From Acidobacteriota bacterium (GTDB lineage: Bacteria > Zixibacteria > MSB-5A5 > GN15 > FEB-12), in the NCBI GenBank assembly GCA_035529075.1, contig DATKXK010000012.1:62001-126000 (forward strand): a DNA stretch of 64,000 bases, read 5' to 3'. Under the pieces are notes generated by a model. It worked only from the letters and a program-made list of their open reading frames with translations. It made no database searches and was not told the origin of the DNA. Within the stretch, counting starts at the first letter, position 1, and each line of letters opens with the position of its first letter. The position numbers and the translations under genes were made by a program. Below, piece after piece: positions 28,356 through 34,903 of the stretch.

Positions 28356-28805
28356 TCACAGGTAGTTGCGGTGGGTGACGGCCTTGAGCTTTTTCCGGCC
28401 GGGGTGTTTGTGTGAGGGGATGAAAAAATCCCGGCCTTCGGGCCTGAGCATCCGAATGGTATAATCCTGACAGCCCTGACAGCGGCGTATCTTGCCCAGC
28501 GCCTCGCGCCTGATCCTGCGTCTCCGCGCATGGGTAGGGGCGAACACCGGCTCCTTGATTATCCGGTATCCCTTGAGAGGGTCGTCCTCATCGAGAAACT
28601 CGACGCCGGCCGTCACCTTGCGCGTGCCCGGTTCGTAGAGGGTAGCGCCGGGGCATTCGATAAAGACGTACTCGTCCGAATCCGACGGTTCAAAGAACGG
28701 CTGGGCGTAGACGCCGGAGTCAGGGTTGCAGTTTTCGCACAACCAGACACCGTCTCTGCTGGCCAGCATATGTCCGCAGTTGATGCAGGTCTTCTTTTCG
28801 TGCAT
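28356..28805 (-). CDS. protein with two zinc-ribbon-like Cys pairs, unrecognised
   Basis: 149 residues from the ATG at 28805 (MHEKKTCINCGHML). The N-terminal CxxC...CxxC (CINCGHMLASRDGVWLCENC) is a classic zinc ribbon. A second CxxC (CQGC) lies in the basic C-terminal third (RRRRIRREALGKIRRCQGCQDYTIRML). The charge suggests contact with nucleic acid. The frame extends upstream to a TTG, but homology-like features start only at the zinc ribbon. No clear ribosome-binding site is seen. Family unknown. Confidence 0.65.
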   Translation of the reverse strand: MHEKKTCINCGHMLASRDGVWLCENCNPDSGVYAQPFFEPSDSDEYVFIECPGATLYEPGTRKVTAGVEFLDEDDPLKGYRIIKEPVFAPTHARRRRIRREALGKIRRCQGCQDYTIRMLRPEGRDFFIPSHKHPGRKKLKAVTHRNYL

Positions 28806-28976
28806 TAGAGTTGTTTTTGTTTCGCGTGTTTCTTCCCCGGTAAGAGCAAGGGGACTGCCGACGGCTCCGGCGGCATGTATGTCCGCCAAGCACAACCCGT
28901 TGCGGTGTTTCAGCGCAGAGTTGCGTTTTGAAAGAACGCCCGCCGGAAATGGGAGGCGCCCGACTGGTGTGGGATT

Positions 28977-29315
28977 CTATCCCCTGAACAGCAGAAACAA
29001 CGAGCAGAAGGTCACCGTGACCGGCAAGGCCACCAGGAATGAACAATGAAGAAACAGGGTGGCCAGAAAAGCCAGGGCCAGGGCCGGAACCACCAGGTAC
29101 TTGAGCGTCGAGAAGGTGAGCTTGGCCACCTTGGACAGGAGCAGGACGGCCACGATGAACAGGACGGCGTAAGTGGCAATCAGCCCGTTCTGGCCGAAGT
29201 GCTCGACAATGAACGCCTTGATCGAGCTGACGACGCCCGAGTATTCTTCGGCCTTGAGGGAGGCCTGATCAGCCGCCTGCTTGATCTGGCTGAGTAGCTC
29301 AATATTCGACATCAT
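28977..29315 (-). CDS. small membrane protein, unrecognised
   Basis: 112 residues. A polar helical N-terminus (MMSNIELLSQIKQAADQASLKAEEYSGVVSSIKAF) is followed by three hydrophobic segments (around 46-60, 72-86, 90-110). The gene overlaps the end of the gene before it by 17 bases, so the two are likely co-translated. No family is recognised. Confidence 0.65.
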   Translation of the reverse strand: MMSNIELLSQIKQAADQASLKAEEYSGVVSSIKAFIVEHFGQNGLIATYAVLFIVAVLLLSKVAKLTFSTLKYLVVPALALAFLATLFLHCSFLVALPVTVTFCSLFLLFRG

Positions 29316-29532
29316 GGGCCTCTTCGAGTGGTTCGATGGTCAGCGAGGACTCCCCAACCCGGGTCAATCCGAGCATCCTGTTGGTGAGGAAGTTCTGGGT
29401 GGTAATCCACTTGTGGGAAACCTCCATAATCTCCTCCTGGTCGACTTCGCTGACCCAGTCGAGAACAATCTGGTCAATCCGCTTCTCTTCGACCGTGACG
29501 TCATCCATCGTCAGTACGAACTTTACTTTCAT
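29299..29532 (-). CDS. small acidic soluble protein, unrecognised
   Basis: 77 residues from ATG at 29532 (MKVKFVLTMDDVTVEEKRID...). It is acidic, likely alpha/beta, and contains VLDWVSEVDQEEIMEVSHKWITTQNFLTNRMLG. An AGGG stands before the ATG. The frame goes back to 29640 but the added part is rich in Gly, Ala and Thr and looks non-coding. It is followed at once by the overlapping membrane-protein gene, suggesting a two-gene unit. A long upstream gap holds the putative RNA gene. Confidence 0.6.
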   Translation of the reverse strand: MKVKFVLTMDDVTVEEKRIDQIVLDWVSEVDQEEIMEVSHKWITTQNFLTNRMLGLTRVGESSLTIEPLEEAHDVEY

Positions 29533-29744
29533 ACCAGCGTGCCCTGCGGTTGTGTTGTTCGTTCCGGAGGCACAGACTGCAACGGCAGTGCCGCGTGGAT
29601 GGGAGGGATTGCCGGGCCGCCTTAACACATTGCCTACCAATGAGTTAGTCTGTATTTTGTCGGCGTGTTGAACAACCGGGAAGTGTTTTCCGGGCGGTTT
29701 TTGGCCGGAGAGTATGGGGAGTTGCCCACTGGTTGTGGGTCAAG

Positions 29745-29776
29745 CAAAAGCCTGGCAGCCGGTTAGGCTGCCAGGC
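29745..29776 (-). terminator. intrinsic terminator, minus strand
   Basis: Perfect 11-bp stem GCCTGGCAGCC / GGCTGCCAGGC with a 5-base loop, followed on the minus strand by TTTTG. No protein gene ends here, so it is the 3' end of the putative RNA or an attenuator. Confidence 0.75.
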
Positions 29777-30206
29777 CGGTCGTATTGCGAAGTCTGCACC
29801 GGCGTCCAAAGGCACCGGTACTTCTCTTCCGGATCAGCGGTTTCTGCCGGGCGCCGTGCCCGCGAATAAGGCCGCGGGCTGATCTTGTCAGCCGGCCTGA
29901 TCGACCGGAGGCGCCTCGTCCCTGAATGAATCCAAACCTACCCGGAAGAGGGCAAAGGATGCTCTCCTTTGCGTTGAGGTTTCTGCAAGTGGTTCTTTCC
30001 CGGTCATTCGCCGCCGACCCGTGCATCCGGGCAACAGAGTACCGGCGGACGACCGACTATCATACACGTTCCTCCACGTTAGTGTTTTCCCTCAGACGAT
30101 GGAGGTGCGAGACGGGCTTTTTGCTACTGACCTTACTTAAGAAAAGATCAGCGCATGTGAGGTTTGCGCCGATTGATTACGAGGAAGTCGCCACTACCAT
30201 TCCTCG
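29746..30206 (-). ncRNA. putative structured non-coding RNA, about 460 nt
   Basis: A promoter-to-terminator unit without a credible protein frame. From the predicted start near 30205 the transcript begins with a perfect 8-bp hairpin (30179-30186 with 30200-30207). Other pairings in order: 30071-30076 with 30100-30105; a three-layer stem 30001-30005/30051-30055, 30011-30016/30043-30048 and 30018-30021/30028-30031; AAACCT/AGGTTT (29934-29939, 29977-29982) enclosing GCAAAGGA/TCCTTTGC (29952-29959, 29965-29972); GGCTGA/TCAGCC (29877-29882, 29888-29893), which competes with a CCCGCG/CGCGGG stem (29859-29864, 29873-29878). GCAGAAACC occurs twice, as if a loop motif were repeated. It ends at the terminator. 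I looked for signature blocks of RNase P, tmRNA, SRP, 6S RNA and common riboswitches and found none. Alternatively it is a long leader of the small gene at 29532. Confidence 0.6.
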
Positions 30207-30211
30207 TTAAC

Positions 30212-30240
30212 AGTATAACCCCGGAACCCATCCGCGTCAA
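30212..30240 (-). promoter_or_regulatory. strong sigma70-type promoter of the putative RNA
   Basis: Minus strand reads TTGACG, a 17-base spacer, then TATACT: five of six matches to each consensus hexamer and ideal spacing. It lies just downstream of the patatin gene and points away from it, so it does not serve that gene. Confidence 0.65.
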
Positions 30241-30361
30241 GACAAAATGGCTCCAATGTGACCCGGAGCGTTCCTCGTCGGGCGCAATTCGTGCGATTAC
30301 GCGAGCGTCTGACGACAGGTCGGTCCGTTCGGACGTTTCGCAGTTCGGAGTCGGACGCTGC

Positions 30362-32986
30362 TCAGAACGCCAGTCCGGCGTTGAAGTGGAAACGGTCGGT
30401 GTCGCGGTTGACCACACCGTAACCGAATTCAAAGGGGCCGATCGGCGTGCTCAGCGCGACCGCGAAACCGTATCCGTGGCGAAGGTTGCGCAGTTTCATC
30501 TGGTCGGCGCTGCCGTAGACCTCGCCTATGTCGTACCGGGCGAACAGGTACAACCGCAGCGGCAGTCTGAGACGCACTTCCTGGTTAAGCAGCAACATCT
30601 TGTCGCCCGAAAGCTGGTCGCTGCGAAAACCCGAAAAGGAATCAGCGCCGCCGACATAGAACTTCTCCGAAGCGGGCAAGCCGGTACGGGAGATGCCCAC
30701 TGACAACCGGGGGTGATAGTTCAGGCGCGAGCCGAGGGGCAGGTAGACCTCCAGAGATGAGAAGAGCCGTGTGAATTCGATGTCGCCGCCGAGCGCCTTA
30801 CCGGCCATTCGTACCTCCAGGAGATGTTTGTTGCCGGTTTCGGGGAACGGTATTCGATTGAATGTCTCGAGGACCGACTGCAGACTGAGAGTGCGCAGTC
30901 CGAATCGGTTCCGGTTGCCGGTACGTTGGTCGGTGAGCCTGATCTCCTCGAATGACAGGGTGCCCGTCACGGTGCCGAGCCGGGCGATCTGCTGCCCCAG
31001 CCCTGCGGCGGCCCCGAACCGCTCCTCATTGCGGGTGCCGATCTCATCGTTGCCGCCGTCGAAGACAACACGGTCCCTTTGGTCGTAGTGCAGTCTCAGG
31101 TGAGTCGTCAGGTAGGTGGAGAAGATGCGGTGGGCCTGCAGTTCGGTAAAGTACCGTTGTCGTTCGTTGCCGTACTGAGCGTGGTTGAGGAATTCCATTC
31201 CGATTCCAAGGACGTTGTCGTCCAGCAGTTCGACAAACTGCTCGGAGTCGTATTCGTCGTGCCAGTGCCAGCCCAGACGGACCTGCGTATATTTCTTTTC
31301 CACCACGCCGATCCTGAGGATGACCCCGTCGTCCGTGGGTTCGAGGTGCAACGTCACCCGCTCGAACAGGTCGGTGGCGTAAACGTTGTCAATACCCCTG
31401 GAGGCCTTTTGCGTGGAGTACGGGTCGCCTCGTTGCAACGGGAAGTACGATCTGACGAGCCAGTCCTTGGTGCGCTCGTTCAGGTCGACGTCGGTACGCC
31501 GGATCCGCGCTTCGTCGATGACGATAGTGAAGTTGCTGCATTCCGGATCGATGCGGACGTCGCGGATGCGGGCCAGGTCGTAGCCTGCCGAGGCGTATAC
31601 GTCGACGATCCGATTGAGGCCTTCCCTGAGTTCGTGCGCGGTGACGACCGAATCGGTAAAGCTCAGTTGCGCGGCGAGCGTGGAGTCATCGAATATGCTG
31701 TCTCCCTCGAAGCGGAATACCACGTCGGCGAGCCTGCACGCTTCACGCGGTATTACCGTGAGGGAGACCGGCCCCTCGGTGAGCTTTATGTCCGTTTCTT
31801 CGTCACTGGTCGGCCCGATGTCGACCACCGTCTCAAAGAGGTTGAGGTCAAGGCTAAGGCGTTTGAGTTCGTCGAGCAACTGGCGGCGGGTGAAGCGGCG
31901 GCCGAGCAGGCCGGCGGTGATCCGATCGGCCAGCCGGCGGTCGGCGGTCGCGACCTGGACCTCGTCTATCCGTCGCGACAGCGTGTCGCGGCGGCGGTGC
32001 AGCAGGATTGCAATGCTGTCCGCGGCCTCGAGGCCGGCCCGATACCCAAGCTCGATGAGGGAATCCCGATGCTTGAAGTCCATGGTCGTGAACTCGTCGG
32101 GGCAGGGCTCGATGACGATATCAGCGCGACTGAGCTGGTCGGCCAGTTTATCGGCGGTCATGATCGTCGTCACCTGGCCGGCGATATCGACCGGGGTCAC
32201 GAGTTCTTCCCTGGCCACCAGCGGAGTGGTCGTGTTCACGGCCACGACCAGCGCCGATGTGTCACCCATGCGGCGGACGATGTCAACCGGCACCGGTGTC
32301 ACCATGCCCCCATCCATCAGGAGACGCGGTCCCTGCTCGACGCCGGTGAAGGCCAGGGGAAACGCCATGGTGGCCCGCATCGCATTGATGACGGACCCGC
32401 TGTCCAGGACTACCTCCTGGCCGCTGACAACGTCGGTGGCAATCGTTTTAAAGGGTATGGGGAAGCGGCCGAAGTCATTCCCGGCCACGTAACTCGCTCT
32501 GTTGGTCAACGAGGTCAGCAGGGTGGTGACTTCCTGCCCCGTTGTCAGGCCTCTGGGGATGTACGGGGTAAAACCGTCAAAGCGCACGGCCAGGATATGG
32601 TGCTCCCGGCCCTGACGCTTGGTGAGAAACATGGACGTACGATTGGGTTCGTTGCTGAGCAGCGACCCGAAATCGATCTTGCCGATTTCCTCGGTGAGCG
32701 CGGCCGAACTGTAGCCACAGGCGTACAGGCCGCCGACAATGCCGCCAATGGATGTCCCGGCTATGGCGGTTATGCAGATGTTGCGCTGCTCGAAGGCTCG
32801 CAGTATACCGACGGCCGCGAGCCCGCGAGCCCCGCCGCCCGAGAGAGCCAGTTTGATGCTCAAAGGTTCGCTGTCAGAATGGAGATCGGTACCGTGCAGA
32901 CCGCCGATGACGATCCGCTCGGCGGCGGCGGGTCCGCAAACCGCAAGCAGTAAGACTAAAAGGAGCCTGCCAGCGACAGATTTCAC
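30362..32986 (-). CDS. patatin-like phospholipase with POTRA and outer-membrane beta-barrel (PlpD/type Vd-like)
   Basis: About 874 residues. A signal peptide starts at the GTG at 32986 (MKSVAGRLLLVLLLAVCGPAAA); an earlier in-frame GTG at 33034 adds 16 polar residues before it. The patatin domain (~43-300) has the oxyanion SGGGARG (49-55), nucleophile Ser79 in GTSIGG, and the DGG of the Ser-Asp dyad (LLMDGGMVTPV). Next come a POTRA-like region (~390-560) and a C-terminal surface-antigen barrel (~570-874) ending in Phe (FHFNAGLAF). This is the architecture of type Vd autotransporters, which place or release a lipase at the surface. Downstream lies the putative RNA gene. Confidence 0.9.
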   Translation of the reverse strand: MKSVAGRLLLVLLLAVCGPAAAERIVIGGLHGTDLHSDSEPLSIKLALSGGGARGLAAVGILRAFEQRNICITAIAGTSIGGIVGGLYACGYSSAALTEEIGKIDFGSLLSNEPNRTSMFLTKRQGREHHILAVRFDGFTPYIPRGLTTGQEVTTLLTSLTNRASYVAGNDFGRFPIPFKTIATDVVSGQEVVLDSGSVINAMRATMAFPLAFTGVEQGPRLLMDGGMVTPVPVDIVRRMGDTSALVVAVNTTTPLVAREELVTPVDIAGQVTTIMTADKLADQLSRADIVIEPCPDEFTTMDFKHRDSLIELGYRAGLEAADSIAILLHRRRDTLSRRIDEVQVATADRRLADRITAGLLGRRFTRRQLLDELKRLSLDLNLFETVVDIGPTSDEETDIKLTEGPVSLTVIPREACRLADVVFRFEGDSIFDDSTLAAQLSFTDSVVTAHELREGLNRIVDVYASAGYDLARIRDVRIDPECSNFTIVIDEARIRRTDVDLNERTKDWLVRSYFPLQRGDPYSTQKASRGIDNVYATDLFERVTLHLEPTDDGVILRIGVVEKKYTQVRLGWHWHDEYDSEQFVELLDDNVLGIGMEFLNHAQYGNERQRYFTELQAHRIFSTYLTTHLRLHYDQRDRVVFDGGNDEIGTRNEERFGAAAGLGQQIARLGTVTGTLSFEEIRLTDQRTGNRNRFGLRTLSLQSVLETFNRIPFPETGNKHLLEVRMAGKALGGDIEFTRLFSSLEVYLPLGSRLNYHPRLSVGISRTGLPASEKFYVGGADSFSGFRSDQLSGDKMLLLNQEVRLRLPLRLYLFARYDIGEVYGSADQMKLRNLRHGYGFAVALSTPIGPFEFGYGVVNRDTDRFHFNAGLAF

Positions 32987-33046
32987 TTGCCAAATCAGCC
33001 TGACCGTAAATTCATTGTGCTCGTCGTCACGCACGGGAAATAAAAC

Positions 33047-33835
33047 GTGTCCATCACGCGAGCGGAATTAAAAAATCTGAAATCGCTCGGCACCAGGAAG
33101 GGACGGGCCGAAAACCGACTGTTTGCCGCCGACGGGGTCAGGCTGCTGGAAGAGGCGTTGCGGCACCGGTTCCGGCCGCGGACACTGTACTATGCTCCCG
33201 CTCTGCTCTCCGAGAGAGCAAGGCGGCTGGTCGACGATTTCGCTTCGGTGGGCGTGCCCACCGTGATACTGTCCGCCCGGGAGATGCAATCGGCTGCGGC
33301 GACGCGGGCCCCACAGGGTGTTCTCGGCGTTTTTGATCTGCCTGAGCAAGGATACGCACAACTTCAGAGGCCGTATCCTCGTAGGATTCTACTGGTCGAA
33401 GGCCTGTCCGACCCTGGCAACCTCGGCACCCTGATGCGTTCAGCCCTGGCTTTCAAGTTCGAGTTGTTGCTTCTGGCCGGGGCCTCGGCTGAAGCGTACG
33501 CTCCGAAGGTGGTACGGGCTTCGGCGGGCGCGATTTTTGGCCTTCCCGTGATGCGCCTTTCGCCGGACGAGGTGTGGGCGCTGATGCGAGCGGGGCGGTT
33601 TACGTTGATAGGCACGGCACAACAGGGTTGTGGGGAGTTCAAAAAGTTGGAATCGGCGGTGAAACATCGCAGGTTCATTGTCGCTGTCGGGTCGGAAGCC
33701 GAGGGTTTGTCAGCGGATACCCTGGGGCATTCCGACCTGTTGTGGCGCGTCAGCCATTCGACGGCGGTGGAATCGTTAAACGCGGCCGTGGCCGGGTCGA
33801 TAGTAATGAAGCAGGTGTATGATGTCTGGCAGTGA
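33047..33835 (+). CDS. TrmH/SpoU-family RNA methyltransferase
   Basis: 262 residues. An N-terminal substrate-binding domain (ENRLFAADGVRLLEEAL...) precedes the SPOUT knot with the three SpoU motifs: DPGNLGTLMRSALAF, VVAVGSEAEGLS-type block (IVAVGSEAEGL), and STAVESLNAAVAGSIVMKQ. It is a 2'-O-methylase of tRNA or 23S rRNA (RlmB/TrmH type); the exact nucleotide cannot be told. Start is GTG. It is divergent from the patatin gene with about 60 bp between, and overlaps the next gene by 17 bases. Confidence 0.9.
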   Translation: MSITRAELKNLKSLGTRKGRAENRLFAADGVRLLEEALRHRFRPRTLYYAPALLSERARRLVDDFASVGVPTVILSAREMQSAAATRAPQGVLGVFDLPEQGYAQLQRPYPRRILLVEGLSDPGNLGTLMRSALAFKFELLLLAGASAEAYAPKVVRASAGAIFGLPVMRLSPDEVWALMRAGRFTLIGTAQQGCGEFKKLESAVKHRRFIVAVGSEAEGLSADTLGHSDLLWRVSHSTAVESLNAAVAGSIVMKQVYDVWQ

Positions 33836-34901
33836 GACAGCAGTGCGTATTGCAGGAATCTTCAGCCTTGTCGCTTTGATCGGGCTGTTGGCGGCCGACC
33901 GGGGGGCGGCCCAGGAAGTCGTCGAGAAAAGCAAGGGGCTTTATGCTACGAGAGAGTTAACGACGCGGGCGCCGATGGGGCCGGATGACCGGCTGCTGGT
34001 GCGATCGGCGGTGCATTTGAGCGGCTCGATTGTCCTTAAGGCGGCGGAGCAGGACGAGGTTGTCATCAGGTATACGATACAGGCTAAAACGGATACCCGC
34101 TCCAAGGCCATGGACTACATTGATCTCATCTCGGTCTCGCTTGACCAGTTACCGAATCAAATCCGGCTGGATATGCGGTCACCCAACCCGGCGCCGTGGC
34201 ACCCCCAGTATGAGTCGGGCATCGTAGAGATGGAGGTCGCCCTGCCGAAGCGCTGTTTCGTCGAGGTGGAGGCTAGCTACTTCGACATCACGGCGCGGGG
34301 CCCGTTCAAAGGTTTCGTGGTGCTGTCATCTCTGGGGAGGATGGATATCTCCGACGTGACGGAACGGTTGGAGTTGTCCACCGCCAACCGTCGCGTAAAC
34401 GTCGAGCGCATCACCGGCTTTGTAAGTGTGGCCACAACCAACTCCCTGCTCCAGGCGAACGATATCGTGGGGGAAGGGGCACAGGCGAAATTCCGCAACG
34501 ACGGCGGGGACATCAAGATCGTCGGCTTCAGGGGGTCGATCAACGTCAGGAACCGGTACGGCCGCATCAGCGTCTCTGACTTCCAGCCTCGCGGCACGGG
34601 TAACTTCATACGCGGATCTTCAGGCCCCATTATCCTCGACATTGTCGACATGCCCTCCGGCCAGCTCGTTGTCAACAATCGTCATGAAGACATCGAGATT
34701 ACGATACCGGATACGCTCCAGGCCTTTCTTTCGCTCGCCGTTGGTGAAGACGGTGTGATTGAGGCCACCAGCTTTCCCTTCACCACTGACCTGGTACAGC
34801 GCAATCGGCTTAACCTGCTCTCGGGCGACGGCCGGGTTGAAATCAGCAGTTCGATACGGGGACAGGGTAACATTTACATCAGAGGCGTCAAGGGAGAGTA
34901 G
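33819..34901 (+). CDS. exported DUF4097-like beta-helical protein
   Basis: 360 residues with a signal peptide (around 9-31). The mature part is a chain of short beta strands with turns such as GRMDISDVTERLELSTANRRVNVERITGFVSVATTNSLLQANDIVGEG and RNRYGRISVSDF, typical of the DUF4097 putative-adhesin group, a beta-helix or roll. Function is unknown. It is read in one unit with the TrmH gene (overlap 17 bases) and the SppA fusion gene (gap of two bases). It is a second such exported adhesin-like protein in this window beside the GIN-domain one. Confidence 0.75.
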   Translation: MMSGSETAVRIAGIFSLVALIGLLAADRGAAQEVVEKSKGLYATRELTTRAPMGPDDRLLVRSAVHLSGSIVLKAAEQDEVVIRYTIQAKTDTRSKAMDYIDLISVSLDQLPNQIRLDMRSPNPAPWHPQYESGIVEMEVALPKRCFVEVEASYFDITARGPFKGFVVLSSLGRMDISDVTERLELSTANRRVNVERITGFVSVATTNSLLQANDIVGEGAQAKFRNDGGDIKIVGFRGSINVRNRYGRISVSDFQPRGTGNFIRGSSGPIILDIVDMPSGQLVVNNRHEDIEITIPDTLQAFLSLAVGEDGVIEATSFPFTTDLVQRNRLNLLSGDGRVEISSSIRGQGNIYIRGVKGE

Positions 34902-34903
34902 GC

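Noticed and set aside
29977-30020. CRISPR or tandem-repeat array in the intergenic region
   Set aside because: The only repeat is a nine-base motif seen twice; there are no evenly spaced repeats.
29746-30026. tmRNA reading of the structured region, because a frame ends in NTTGLAA followed by TAA
   Set aside because: The tag-like end overlaps the terminator stem, no tRNA-like half with a TpsiC arm or CCA end is present, and the 5' GG..UUCGAC consensus is lacking.
29746-30206. RNase P RNA
   Set aside because: The size would fit, but the conserved GAGGAAAGTCC block and the 3' ACAGAA..GGCTTA block were not found; GAGGAACGTG is the nearest and is not followed by the expected sequence.
31079-32953. 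624-codon open frame on the plus strand
   Set aside because: Antisense to the patatin-barrel gene; composition is Val/Gly/Asp-rich without domain features.
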